Below, piece by piece: positions 31,201 to 43,101 of a DNA stretch of 64,000 nt. Location of the stretch: NCBI GenBank assembly GCA_932521035.1, contig OW051496.1, forward strand, positions 7,192,001 to 7,256,000, written 5' to 3'. The number at the start of each line of letters is the position of its first letter. Position 1 is the first letter of the stretch. The notes under the pieces were generated by a model. It had not been told where the DNA came from. It worked only from the letters and a program-made list of their open reading frames with translations, and ran no database searches. The stretch is from Oscheius dolichura. Taxonomy: Eukaryota; Nematoda; Chromadorea; Rhabditida; Rhabditidae. The position numbers and the translations under genes are program-made.

Positions 31201-33977
31201 CCACAACCATTTACGGAGTGTGCCGGCGAACGTCTCCCTCCTGCAGGCACTCGCCTATTTAGATTTGAGGTGAGTGACAACGGCAGCCGACCTGCCTTCG
31301 TGTTTTTGTGCTGCAGAATGCGGACAGCTGTCATCGGCCTTGTCTCCTCTTATGAAAGGAGGGGAAACTGCCGGCCGGGAGGGGACTATACTCGTGTCTC
31401 GAGGGAAAGGAACCCTGCCAATACTCCTGTTTCAGTAATAACCAGCTCTCGTCCCTGCCGGTGGCCCTCTTCGATTTACCACTGGAAATCCTGCTCCTGA
31501 CGGGCAATCGCTTCGAGAGCATCCCCCGCGAGATTCGAAACCTGTCCTCCACGTTGACAGAGCTGGTAATGATGACGGATTGGCCAATTTATTTTCACAA
31601 ATTTAGGATCTGGGCCACAATTTCCTGAAAACCATCCCAGCGGACATTGCCCTGCTGAAAATGTTACGGGTTCTGAACTTGAGGAAGAACTGTCTGGATC
31701 AGTTCCCGTCTGAGTTGTGTCGGCTCAGCTTGAGCATCCTGGACCTATCCTCGAACCACTTCACCCAGCTGCCCCTCCACATCCGGAAGATGAAGACCCT
31801 CGTCCAGCTGCACATCCACGACAACCCGCTACAGTCGCCGCCTACTTCCATTATTGAGAAGGTAGGGAGGAGCAGTCCTGACTGTCGCTTGTCTCCCATA
31901 TTGAATAACAGCCCCGTCCTATAATTGAATTTAGGGACGAGAGCATATCTTCAAGTGGATGGACACTGCATCCGGCGGCGGCCAAATGACACCGATGAGG
32001 GGAACGCTGAGGGCCAGGGACCTGGGACGAAGCATCGTCGTACAGTATGTTCCTTTCCCTCTCTGGGGGACAACTCCCATTTGCAGAGGAGAAGAACCGA
32101 CGAGGAAGACCTCGGTCCCGGAGAGACGCTCCCGCACCACGAGATTCCATACCGTCACGGGCAGCGACTCGGGCTATGCCAGCACAGCCGATGAGCATCG
32201 GCTCTCCCACGAGGTAACTTCTTTGATTAGATCTTAAAGAGTAGAGAATGGAGAGACGTATCCTTATTTAATTTTTAAGTTCCCGTTGAATTTCTAACAG
32301 CTCCGGCCTCTGCTCACGGTGACATGGTGTGGAATAGAGATTCGCATGCTATCCTCCCTTTTCCCCTGGGGAGACGCAACATTTTGATAGAACTAATCCG
32401 GCATCTCCCCAGGACAACAAGTGTCCCCTTTTCCATAGCTCGTAATCTTTTTCGTTTCCTATTTTCCACCTTTCTAGCTGGGTCCTACGGTACTTGACGA
32501 CATCAACGAGTACAGCGTCTTCTCGCCGTCCCCCGACGAGGGCATCCAGGTCGTCGAGGCCTCGTCCTCCGAGTCCGTCTCCCTCAAGAGCCAAGATAGC
32601 TCCTCGGCCTCCGCTCCTCCTCCCCCTCCGGCTAAAATTGCTCAACAAGTTAAAATGATTGTCAACACGGTAAACTTGTCCTTTTCTGCAGAGGGGACCA
32701 ATTTTCAGCCTCCGAAAGCCGTAAAGACGATCCTGGCTCCGCTGGCCACTCAGGAGGAGTCCCCTCAAATCACATCCAACAGGCAGATGACCTCCAATGG
32801 GAATGCCATCCCCGAGAAGAGGAGTTCCCTGGACCTGAAGAACAACAACACGGCGACGACTAAAGATGCCTACAGTACTCCGACGGCGGTGGTGGCTCCG
32901 ACAATCCCGACGAGACCCATGTCCAAAGTGGCTCCGATCATCAATACCACCACGAAGAGGATGACGACTACGGTAGAGAACAAGATCACCAAACCGGTCA
33001 CTACGGTACTTTGAAGGTTAGAAATAAAATAATCCACTTTCAGGTATCGAAACTGTCTCCGCCCGGATCCAAGACCAAGGGAATGGCTACCGTAACCACG
33101 ATCAAGAGGGATTCCCCCCCGGTGGGCGGACAAGGCAAAAGACAACCCGTTGTGGTACCTCAAAGTAGGCATTTTAACCCTCCAGTTAAGGGGAATTTAT
33201 AGAAACCCCCACCAGCCGACTACCTCACTCATCGGCCATCCCTTCGACATCAGCTGGTCCCGCCAAGAAGACTCCAGAGACGAAAATACTTCCCGAGAAG
33301 AAAGTGGATGTAACCTCGTCCCGTTGATAAAAGACAAAAAAGGGCATTTTCAGCCGGTAAAGAAGACTTCCATGTCGAAGTCGGTTACGCAGGAGACTTC
33401 CTCGGGAGCGCTGGAGACGGTCAGACGGATATTCCTACAACAGATCGGCGTCACCCTGCCCGGTACGAAGGAGGCCATCTCGGACCAACTGGCCGACGGG
33501 GTCCACCTCTGCAATCTGATGAATGCCCTCCGGCCCAAGTCTATTTCTGCGATACAGACGGCCACCGAGCACTCCGTAAGTGTCGTCCCCCTCCGCTGGA
33601 AAGACAATTTCAGCCACTGTCTCCGATGAAGGCGAAGAGGAACGTGGACAGCTTCGTGTCCGCCTGCAAACGGGCCGGCGTCCCCGAGGTGAGTGGCATG
33701 TCCCGTAGTCCATTTCTCTCCTCCCGATAGCTTTTGTATCCATAAAAAATGGTAGAATCCCTACGTTTTCTCGGTTAAAATGGGAATATCAACGGAAATT
33801 CCCTGCTCCGTTGATATTTCCCAGTTGAATGCTCGTTGGTAGTGGTTTTGTGGTCTTGTCGTCCGAACGGAACAGTTTCAGAATTGCTACTGCAAGCACT
33901 ACGAACGAGCATTTGCCGCTTTTCTACTAGCCGTCTTTATAACTGCCACCACCGCGCTGTGGCTTCTAAAAATTTAG
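28265..33977 (+). CDS. LRCH: LRCH-family protein: leucine-rich repeats plus calponin-homology segment
   Basis: Thirteen exons: 28265-28447, 30227-30362, 31125-31269, 31436-31565, 31607-31861, 31935-32044, 32087-32213, 32478-33005, 33044-33164, 33203-33309, 33354-33575, 33614-33688 and 33882-33977; about 744 residues. A basic, Pro/Ser-rich start leads into the LRCH signature SGVLSLAGRKLKTFP and about eight LRRs (DLSSNRLANVP, DLSNNQLSSLP, LDLSSNHFTQLP, HDNPLQSPPTSI). GREHIFKWM and a SDSGYAS stretch follow, then a long disordered Ser/Thr/Lys region. Near the end is the first half of a CH domain (QIGVTLPGTKEAISDQLADGVHLCNLMNALRP, given here only as the span of exon 33354-33575). Family members link actin, septins and DOCK proteins. 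The CH domain is cut short and the tentative last exon encodes a hydrophobic tail. Confidence 0.86.
28448..30226 (+). other. Long first intron of LRCH
   Basis: 1,779 nt between the phase-0 donor GTT|GTGAGT and acceptor TTTTCAG|CTA, against a norm of ~40 nt here. No exon is recognised inside. The sequence is C/T-rich with AT-rich islands and is a likely home for enhancers. Confidence 0.6.
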
Positions 33978-34853
33978 AGGGTACGCTGGGTTCCTGACTT
34001 ATTGTTTGCCCTTTGGAACATTCGACCTGAAATTGACATTACTAGCAAAGTTAGATACTCCCTTCTTTGTCTAAAACAATAAGCAGGCTCGATTTTTGAA
34101 CATGACCTATGAAATCCGGAACAGTAGGCCATTTTGAGAGCCTGGCTTCAGAAAATTCAATGTTTCAGGTATCTCTCTGTTCGAGTGCGGATATCCTAGC
34201 CAAGAGGAATCTTCCAGCCGTGCTGAAAACAATCTCTGCGTTGTCTAGGCTTTCTACGACTTCTTCTGCTCGAAGCTCATCTGACAGACTTATTACAAAT
34301 GTTTAATCTGTTTATTCACATCTCTCTTCGGCTGATCTCTATGCGCATTTCTTTTGCTAGAAAAATGGAGAAAAATTGGTGGTACCGGTGCTGTTATTAT
34401 CGGTTTCAGTAGCTTTTTTTAACTTATTGGGTTTTAGATTCTGCCTTAAAATTGAAAAAAAGGGTTCATCAGCTCGCTTACGGTCTCTGCTATTGAATTT
34501 GAGTTCAAGAAAACATTTGCTCACCGTCTATATCAGCTTTATGTTCAAGAATGTAATAAACTTTCATTATTGTCTCTATGAACTCTGACAAAGATGGATT
34601 GACAGAAAGGCAAGAAGCAAAAAGACGAACAACTCGAAACTCGAAAAAATTCAAACAAAATATCTGGCGCGCCGACGTGACTCTTGAGAAGAAAAATGAA
34701 AAACGAAAAAAACGTCGTTTTTATATAGGCTAATTTCATTTCTTTTTCTTTTTCTGTTACGGGCACGAAGTGTCGTTTTTGTTTCATTGTCTTATGATAT
34801 AGAGAATACACTTATTGGATCGCATTCATATTTGCATCTTTTCAGAATCCAAC
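33978..34853. other. Intergenic region LRCH / myosin
   Basis: AT-rich, about 880 bp. A TTTTATATAGG box lies near 34718. TTTTCAG, 8 nt before the myosin ATG, is a probable trans-splice acceptor. No gene recognised. Confidence 0.5.
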
Positions 34854-37800
34854 ATGAATGAGCTTGAGCCCCTTCGGGGAATACCTCATGAGTTGGATGC
34901 ATCTGCGAAAGAGTGGGAACAAACTCCCAGGATCTGGGTTCCAAATGAAAAGGATGGTTACGCTTTAGCCACCGTCCTCGCAGAGAACGCAAATTCAGGT
35001 AAGTAAAAGTTGTATTTCCTTAAATGAAGTTTATAGACTTCTTTGATGTACAAATTTGCGAGACAGGAGAAAAACAACGAGTGAGCCGGGAAGACGCAAA
35101 TAAGGTAGGAACCGCAGAATAAATCGTTACTGGTACTTCAGGTAAATCCATTGCGCTACTATAAATGTGAAGATATGGCGACTATGTCTTGCCTCAATGA
35201 GCCGGCAGTTTTGTACAATTTGAAGCAGCGTTATTACCAAGATCTTATTTATGTAGGAGAAATTTATTTAATTTTTTATCCGCTCTCTTTCAGACCTATT
35301 CTGGGCTGTTCTGCGTTGTTATTAACCCATATAAGCATGTCAAGATTTACAGTGACACTATTGCCGACTGTTACAAAGGTAGAAAACGCAATGAAGTGCC
35401 CCCTCATATATTTGCTGTCGCTGATGAAGCATACCGGAACATGTTGCAGAATAAAGAAGATCAGTCAATTCTTTGCACGTATGCTATAACTATCACTATT
35501 CATGATGTACTTACAGCGGTGAATCAGGAGCCGGAAAAACTGAGAATACAAAAAAGCTGATTCAGTATCTCTCTCACGTAGCTGGTTCGCGCAAAACAGT
35601 ATGATGACAAATTTTTCTTGGCGCTAATGATGTATTTAGAAAATTGATCTTGATACGTCTAGCACGTCTGGTAGAAGCTTTGTTGGTCATCTTGAAGAAC
35701 AGCTTCTATATGCTAATCCAATACTGGAAGCATTCGGTAACAGTAAAACTGTAAAGAACGACAATTCATCCCGATTCGTCAGTTGATTAACTCGAAATGT
35801 TTAACAAAATTTTCAGGGGAAATTCGTACGCATCCATTTTGATACGGCTGGATATATTTCTGGAGCTAACATCGAATTCTACTTATTAGAAAAATCACGC
35901 GTGTTGAGACAAGCTGTCCAGGAAAGAAGTTTCCATATTTTCTATCAGCTGATTCGTGGTGCTTCTAAGACCATGAGAGGTTTGTCCACCTGGTGAAATA
36001 ACTTGCTTAATTCAGAAGAACTTCTTCTGGAACATTCTCCTGCCAAATATCGCTTCCTTACAAACGGTGATCTCGCAATCCCAGGAGTTAGCGATGCAAA
36101 GGAATTGCAAAATACAATGGATGCTATGAGTATTATGGGATTTTCCGAAGACGAGATTAAATGTTTGCTTATTTTGAATATGCATCACCATAGTCGTTTC
36201 AGCTGTATTTCGTGTTCTGTCTGCATTATTGTTGTTCGGGAATCTAGAATTTGCATCAGAAGGATCAAATAGTGATCAAGCACGAATTACAAACGACTCC
36301 GTTCTTCAGAAAATTGCCAAACTTCTACATGTCAACTTTGATGATTTGCAGAGAGCTATATTGAAGCCTCGAATTAAAGTAATCATTTCAGTATTTTTAA
36401 TGTTTTGCTTATAGGTCAACCGTGAGCATACTCATAGAAGTCAAAATGAAGAGCAGGCCCGTTTCGCTGTCGATGCAATAGCAAAGGCAACTTATGAACG
36501 CGTATTTCGCTGGCTCGTAAAGCGCCTCAATAGATCGTTAGACAGAACTCGTCAAAATGCAGCCACTTTCATTGGAATTTTGGATATAGCTGGGCAAGCC
36601 TCCTGATGCTTTTTCAACATTTGTTTTTGTTAGATTCGAAATCTTCGAAAGGAACTCGTTCGAACAACTGTGCATCAATTATACCAATGAAAAACTGCAA
36701 CAACTTTTCAACAGCACTATGTTTGTTCGAGAACAAGAGGAATATTTGGCCGAGGGTATTGAGTGGACGATGATCGACTTTGGTCTTAATTTGCAACCCA
36801 CTATTGATCTTATTGATAAGGTATTTTTACAGTTACTATAATATCAATTTCTCTAGCATTTGGGAGTGCTTTCCACACTTGATGATATCTGTCTCTTCCC
36901 ATGTGGTGATGATAAGAGCTTCGTAAGCAAATTAACTGTCCAACATCAAAATCATCCTAAGTTCATTGTGCCTGACATGCGATCCAAGTATGTTTAACAT
37001 TGGTTTCAAACTAATATTCTAGGAACGACTTTGCCATTGTTCACTACGCAGGGCGTGTTGACTACTCTGCATCCGAATGGCGTGTGAAAAACATGGATCC
37101 TCTAAACGAAAATGTAGTTGAAGTGCTCCAGGTGTCGAAAGACATGCTGGTTGCCGAAATATGGAAAGACAGTATGTTCTTGCGTTATTAATAATAATTG
37201 CGTTTCAGCCACCGACATGTGGAAAATGTGTGCAACGGAGAAAGATAATGTTTTTGGCCAACGACTTAAGAAAGGACTGTTCCACACCGTATCACAGCTT
37301 TATAAAGAACAGTTGTCATCTCTGATGGCAACGTTGAATAATACAAACCCTCATTTTGTCAGATGTATTATACCCAATCACGAGAAAAAGGTATTTAGCA
37401 CATGGTTCACGATAACAACTGATTTAGGCTGGTGTAATTAATGGTCCATTGGTATTGGAACAACTACGATGCAATGGCGTGTTGGAGGGAATACGGATAT
37501 TTCGTCAAGGTTTTCCCAATAGAATTCCTTTCCAAGAGTTTCGTCAACGTTATGGGAAACTTCTAGTTCCCAACGCTATACCTCATGAATTTATTGATGG
37601 CAGAGAAGCTGCACAGTAAGTGACTTACTTTAACATCAATATCTGTCATAGACGAATCGCCATAGCGCTTGATATCGATGTTAAACTGTATCGTATTGGA
37701 CAGTCTAAGATCTTTTTCCGCAGCGGAGTTGTTGCCGAGCTAGAAATTCTGCGAGATCAGAAGCTAGCTGAGTTCGTCGTTCTGTTCCAGGTACTAGACT

Positions 37801-40247
37801 CGCAAACACCTTTACTCTAGCATTTATAGGCAGCTGGTCGAGGTTCTTTGGCTCGGATGCGCTTCCAACGAATGCGTGAACAAACTAATGCCTTAAATAT
37901 TATTCAAAGAAACGGCCGTTCGTGGATGAGACTTCGCAATTGGAATTGGTGGAAACTTTACACTAAAGTTTTGCCAATTGTGACGGCCAACATGAAGAAT
38001 GAAAAAATTGAAGAGATGGAATCCGAATTGGCCGATACTCGAGAGAAACTGCGTAAAGCAGAAGCTGTGTGCACAGAGTTGACATTACGCATAGGCACGG
38101 TAAGTTGCGCTTGATATGCATTTCCTATGTTTCCGTTTCAGATAGAGGAGGATCGAGATTCCGTTCAGCAACTTTACGACCGTGCATGTCTTGAAAGTAA
38201 TGATGCGTCAGATGAACTTCGTCGCCTTGCCAACAGGAACAAGGACTTGAATACTCAAATAGATGAGTTGACGAATCAGTTAATGTCCGAAGAAAAACAT
38301 CGTCAAATAGCTGAAGTGGAACATCTGAAGATTTTTGTATGTCATTTTTGTATTTTTCGCCATTTATTCAATTATAGGAATCACTTGGTAAATTGGAGAA
38401 ACGGCTAGCTGCTGAAGAGGATGATAAGAAAAAGTTGATAGATGAAAAGAAAGCCGTAGAAGAGACGTTGAAAGAGCTGGAGGATTCCAAGTTGGGTGCA
38501 GACGAAACTAGCGCTAAGCTCGTGAAAGAAAAACAGCAACTAGAAGTTAGATTTAAAGAGGTTTCCGAGCGTTTGAACGATGCAGTCAGAAAAATCGAGG
38601 AGCTTCAAGATATGGTGGAGACATTAAGAAAGGTTTAGCCAATTTGCTACTTATATTCACTATATTTAGGAGCTGAATAGCACAAAAAGAGAGCTTCAAG
38701 AAGCGTCCATTCGATTCAGCACAGAGCTGAGTGATAAGATTGAAGAACTCCGTAAGAAGTACAGCCGTGAACTGCAGGAAGCCAACGCTCGTGCTGAGCA
38801 TGAAGCTGCTGCTCGAAGCAAGGCTGAGAAAGCCATGACTAAAGCTCGCCAAGAGGTTTTCAGACTTTTTACTCGTTATGTTTGTTTAGTGCGACGATCT
38901 TTCTCGAGAATTAAGCGAGATGACCATCCAAAATAAGGTATATGAAAGAAAACAGCACCGCTTCGACCAGCAATTTGCCGAAGAGAAGAGAGCAACGGAC
39001 GTCCTTCAAGAAACTGTTAACTCACTAGAACAGCAGGTAGATTTATTCTATATACGTTTACTTTTTTTTTTAAAGAATCGCACTCTGCAGTCAAAGCTGC
39101 TTTCCATAAATAATGACATTGACTCGAAGAATATGGCAATCGAGTCATTGGAGAAAGAGAAGCGCAGACTGGTCGCTGAAATCGACAGCTTAGTAAGGAA
39201 TTAGCTTTTTAGGAGTAAATGAAGATTTGTAGACCTCACAAGATGCCGGAGCAAATAACCCCGTTGAACTGCAGAAGACAAAACGGCGTTTGGAGGATGA
39301 GGTGGCGACTCTGACAGCCGAAGTGGAAGACTTACAAGATGCTCTCGGAATCTGTGAAACGGAAAAGCAGAGAATCGAAGTTAAATACCAAGCTGCCAGA
39401 ACTGGATGGGACCACCAACAACGTATGCGAGAATCGGAAGAAGATACCGGCAGTCGTCAATTGCAACAAAAAGTTAGTTCCGTCAATATTTTTCCATTGA
39501 CTTTTCCTTTTAGCTTCGAGCAATCGAAGAGCAGCTAGAAGATGAACGTCGACGTCGAACATCTGCTTTATCGAATAAAACCAAGATTGAACAAGAGTGC
39601 AAGTCTCTTCAAGACGAGATCGACGCCATCAATACTGAAAATTCTAAGCTCAAAAATAAGGTACGCAGTAAATAAGATGAAATAGGACCATTTTTAGCTA
39701 TCTCGGCTCGAAGACAAGTATAGACTAACAGTTTCTGAAGCTGAAAACTACAAAGTTTTACATTCGAATGAATTGGCAAGCGTAAGTATTTTCTTCTGTT
39801 TATTTTTAAAACTTTGTTTGCAGGTCGAACGGATGAACAAACTGTACCAGAAGACAAGAACGGATTTGAGAGCTGCAGAAGACGACCTCGTCAGCGAAGT
39901 GCAGAAGTGCCGTGAGGCCCGCCATCAAATTCTGGACTTAGAAGAAAAAGTTGATACGCTTTCACGAGAAGTGCAACAGCTCCAGGTACTTGTTTGCTTC
40001 ACAAAAATACTTCTGTTCAGACACGGCTAAAAACCGAAAAGCGATTGTCTCTAATAACGTATGGCGGAGTCGGACGTAGCAGATATGGCAGTTCTACCTC
40101 ATTAAATCGAGGTAAGATTTACAATCCCCAGTTCATCTTTCATAAATTGCAGTAGATGAAACGCTCAATAGTGAAGATTCTCCTCGTGCACCTTCGCGTG
40201 TGTTTGCAGATGATGACGGTGAATCAGTGCTCTCCTACCATGGTTGA
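34854..40247 (+). CDS. Class II (non-muscle type) myosin heavy chain with a shortened rod
   Basis: Twenty-eight exons run from 34854 to 40247, with 27 introns of 34-42 nt; the frame closes at 1,452 residues. The motor (about residues 50-760) is complete: P-loop GESGAGKT, switch I NDNSSRF, switch II DIAGFEIF, actin-binding [14 protein letters not shown] and the converter. One IQ-type segment and [12 protein letters not shown] follow. The coiled coil runs from roughly residue 850 to 1400, about half the length of a normal non-muscle myosin II rod (~1,100 residues), and the protein ends in a short Ser-rich non-helical tail. In the SH helix the usual SH1 Cys is Phe ([11 protein letters not shown] at 37500-37502). 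Intron 36594-36633 has a GC donor. The protein may form small or no filaments. Confidence 0.92.
36594..36633 (+). other. GC-AG intron in the myosin motor
   Basis: GCAAGC...GTTAG (40 nt) interrupts the invariant switch II DIAG|FEIF. No other boundary preserves this motif. Confidence 0.9.
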
Positions 40248-40450
40248 TATTGTATTTTACTTGCTGTGTTTTTATGTAACATATTGCCTTTCAATAAATC
40301 CGTTTATATTTCTTTGCTGTTCACTATTTCTTCTGGTGCTGTTGACCAAAGATTCGATAAAATGCGAAGTAGGCTTTCTTACTACATTTTTGGCCCCACG
40401 AATTGCAACTTGTGTACATTTTGCTACGTTTGCAGATCCTTTGATAATTC

Positions 40451-41125
40451 ATGATTGACTACTGCACTTCGAAACGAATATTCAGTTTTATTATTGCTCT
40501 TATTGGGTACAGTTGCAGTTTAAACATAAACTCACGTTTAGGTTTTCCGTGCTAATTTTCTTTGTGGAAGAATACGCTGAAAGTGATGACGTCTCTGATA
40601 CTAAAATAAAGCAGTATTCAGAAACAGGTTCGTATTTTCTATATGATCAAGTATGAAATTTTAGAATCACAGAAGGGTATAGCTCATTCTTCGAGCGATT
40701 GTTGGCTAAATGAGGCATATAGTGTTTGTTTATCGATCTTTAAATTAACCGTTGAATTTTTGTTTTAGGTCATACAATTATGTCTTCCTTGCTCTGATTT
40801 CGAAGTAAACGCCATAAAGGCCCGTAAGTTGTATTAAATCAGCATTTTGTAAGGTTCCTTTAGGGCACTGCCTTCCCACGGGCTATTTTGACCGCTTAAA
40901 TTGTAGCACTTCAGGAGTGTTGGCTCTGCGTCCATGCCTATCGAAAGTGAAAAGGAACCATGTAAATTGCAATCTCATTTTTTATTTAGCTGTTTTCAGA
41001 ACATTTTTTGGTGGTTCACATGCAGTAATTTTATTATCATGGCCGTCAGTTCGGCTGCGGCGAATAAACGGAAGGCGTTTTTGGATAGGAACGCGTACAT
41101 GCGTGTAGTTCAACAATTCGAATAG
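40451..41125 (+). CDS. JTB: Jumping translocation breakpoint (JTB) homologue
   Basis: Six exons: 40451-40506, 40542-40627, 40665-40723, 40769-40823, 40864-40961 and 41000-41125; 159 residues. An N-terminal hydrophobic signal/anchor (FSFIIALIGFSVLIFFVEEY) is followed by the cysteine-rich lumenal module. Landmarks are DCWL, then C nine residues on, LPCSDFE, CLPTGYFDRLNC, and Cys 11 residues later; these spacings equal those of vertebrate JTB. A short FWWF segment leads into the second membrane span and a basic C-terminus (NKRKAFLDRN). JTB is a small Golgi/plasma-membrane protein linked to cytokinesis. The ATG is 204 nt after the myosin stop on the same strand and 15 nt after a TTTGCAG acceptor, so the two may share a polycistronic transcript. 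Confidence 0.85.
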
Positions 41126-41469
41126 GTTTGTTGGCTCCCTTTCAATATTCTGTTTTAAAAAGCTAATCGATTTGCTTTATGTAAGAACAAGCTCAAATGT
41201 AAGAAGTGCTGGCTGTCAAATAACGCTGAGTTGTGTGTTTTATTTCAGGCGATTATTCTCTACTTCATTTTTACTCTCTGGAAATAACATAGAAGAAGCT
41301 TGGCACGGGATTCTTGTATTTGACTCCGGGTTACATAGTTGTTTCGTCCTTAAAATTATGTTTTATTTGCATAAATACGATTGTACATTGCGCATGGTTA
41401 ATCTGATAGATAAAGGCAGGTGAAGAACACTCGTTTTGTGGGTCGGAAGTATTTTTCTGATATTAAAAA
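41126..41469 (+). other. Spacer after JTB
   Basis: 344 bp, AT-rich. No gene, repeat or poly(A) signal of note. Confidence 0.4.
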
Positions 41470-41688
41470 ATGGTCAAGGGTCGAAACTGCTTTGTCATTG
41501 GAGCTTCAACATTAGCATATGGTCTTATGAGAATCTGTCCTCGTCCCCTTTGGACAACACTGCGGAAAGACTCTTCCAGGCATCACAACCGCCAGGTCTT
41601 TTTATTAGCTGCTGTACTGGGCCGGAACTTCTTTCCTTTCTTTGACATTTTCGGCGGCGAAAACAGCAGCAACTCACAACTGGCATAA
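41470..41688 (+). CDS. Small putative membrane protein, 72 residues, function unknown
   Basis: Single ATG-started open frame with a hydrophobic first third (CFVIGASTLAYGLM), a basic middle (TLRKDSSRHHNRQ) and a second hydrophobic part (VFLLAAVLGRNFFPFF), ending in a polar tail with an NSS sequon. The two-helix, positive-loop pattern resembles small mitochondrial or ER membrane proteins, but no family is recognised. It follows JTB by 345 nt on the same strand. It could be chance, since no splicing or homology supports it. Confidence 0.4.
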   Translation: MVKGRNCFVIGASTLAYGLMRICPRPLWTTLRKDSSRHHNRQVFLLAAVLGRNFFPFFDIFGGENSSNSQLA

Positions 41689-42213
41689 TTTGCCTTCTTG
41701 CCTTGCTTGTCGCTGTTTATTTTGAAGATCCAAACAGAACAGGCATTCCCACATAAAACAATTACCAGCAGCAATACATAAGATGAAACCAATGAGGAAA
41801 TGACAAATGAAGACTTCTTTCAGTTTTTGGACTCTTGCGTTTCTAGATGCCGCTTTTCAAACGAGGAATCGGAAAAGAGGGCCAACAAAGTCAGAGTTTC
41901 GACATTCTTGTCATAGCATCGAATACATACCAAATCAAAAATTGCTTTTTAGTACGTCTTGTGTGGCCCGAGAAAACGTTTCTAGAATTTGTGAAGATAT
42001 AAGATTACATGATAAAGGATTATAATTCGCATTTCTCAAGCCACTTCCACCAGTCAAATCCGGGAGTTTTTCCAGTGGCCGGTTGATTTTAGCGCGGCAG
42101 GCTGGAATGTTGCTTCTTTCAGTTGGTGGCATCGGTCAGCTACTGGCCGTCCTGGTTTGAGGATTTGCGTGTCAAAATAGAAGAAGTTTCAGTTGAGCGC
42201 AGTAGTACCAACG

Positions 42214-42597
42214 ATGTTATGCAGCCGATCGAAAAGGAGGAGGAGGAGTAGTATGAACGGAGCCGGGTCGAAGGAGGACACGGAGGATGCCTATGAGAAT
42301 GTTCACCTGGATACTTGCGGCGATACGACGATGAAGCCAGTTTTCGGGGAGCCAAAGCCGAAAAATGCTCCGGGTTCCGATCAGGGATCATCTGGGAAGA
42401 TAGGTGATGGCGTCCTCAAGTCGGCCGAAAATATCAACCAAGGAGGATCAGCCGAGAACAAGAACGCCGCCCCGGCCCCCATTGGCTCACCGCACCTTCC
42501 GTCGATAGAAGCATCTCCGGAGCCGAACAAGGTCTCAAAGGAGAAATCTCCACGGCGAAAAGCATCAAAAGTACCGACTTCGGATTACGCCTTTTGA
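42214..42597 (+). CDS. Uncharacterised disordered protein, about 127 residues
   Basis: ATG-started frame (the first Met after a GTTTCAG acceptor at 42184-42190). It begins with an RSKRRRRSS cluster, then is acidic/Gly/Pro/Lys-rich and ends KVPTSDYAF. AATAAA at 42619-42624 follows the stop by 20 nt, which favours a true 3' end. It may be only the last exon of a longer gene; no upstream exons were found. No domain recognised. Confidence 0.45.
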   Translation: MLCSRSKRRRRSSMNGAGSKEDTEDAYENVHLDTCGDTTMKPVFGEPKPKNAPGSDQGSSGKIGDGVLKSAENINQGGSAENKNAAPAPIGSPHLPSIEASPEPNKVSKEKSPRRKASKVPTSDYAF

Positions 42598-42819
42598 GAC
42601 TGTACACAATTAAAAATCAATAAATAGAACAGTGAACTGGTGTCGGAAGAGAACTGTCTGATTTCTGTAGATAGTACGAATAAAATATGTCGAACTAGAA
42701 CTTTGCTTGTTGTATAAAAAATTTGTTCTTATCTATAAAAAATCATTGACTAGAATGGGTGGGAATCAAAGAAAGGAAGGTTCTACCTCTCGGAAATTGG
42801 ATAGAAGTAAGCAGACGAG

Positions 42820-43101
42820 ATGAAAATGTCCTCTCGATCGTCTTCAAATGTCATCGAGGGAGCGAGAGCCGTGGGAGACTGGGAATACGGCTTGGGAGAG
42901 ACCTACGGGATGGGGGAGGACCTATCCGAAGAGGAGACCGGCAAAGAAGAAGGACAACATAATAACCAGGGGGAAGAGAAGCTTGACAGTGGACAGGCGA
43001 CACATATGCCGTCGTCTGACTACAAGAGCATGTGTAAAAAATTCAAAAAATTCCATTATAAAATAGGGAAAAGCGATTGGTTGAATGCAGATATCCGATG
43101 A
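42820..43101 (+). CDS. Uncharacterised small acidic protein, about 93 residues
   Basis: ATG-started frame with a TATAAAAA box 80 nt upstream (42733-42740). Ser-rich start, Gly/Glu-rich centre (LSEEETGKEEGQ), then MPSSDYKSM and a basic end. It shares only a P-x-S-D-Y motif with the preceding gene. No family recognised. Confidence 0.35.
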   Translation: MKMSSRSSSNVIEGARAVGDWEYGLGETYGMGEDLSEEETGKEEGQHNNQGEEKLDSGQATHMPSSDYKSMCKKFKKFHYKIGKSDWLNADIR

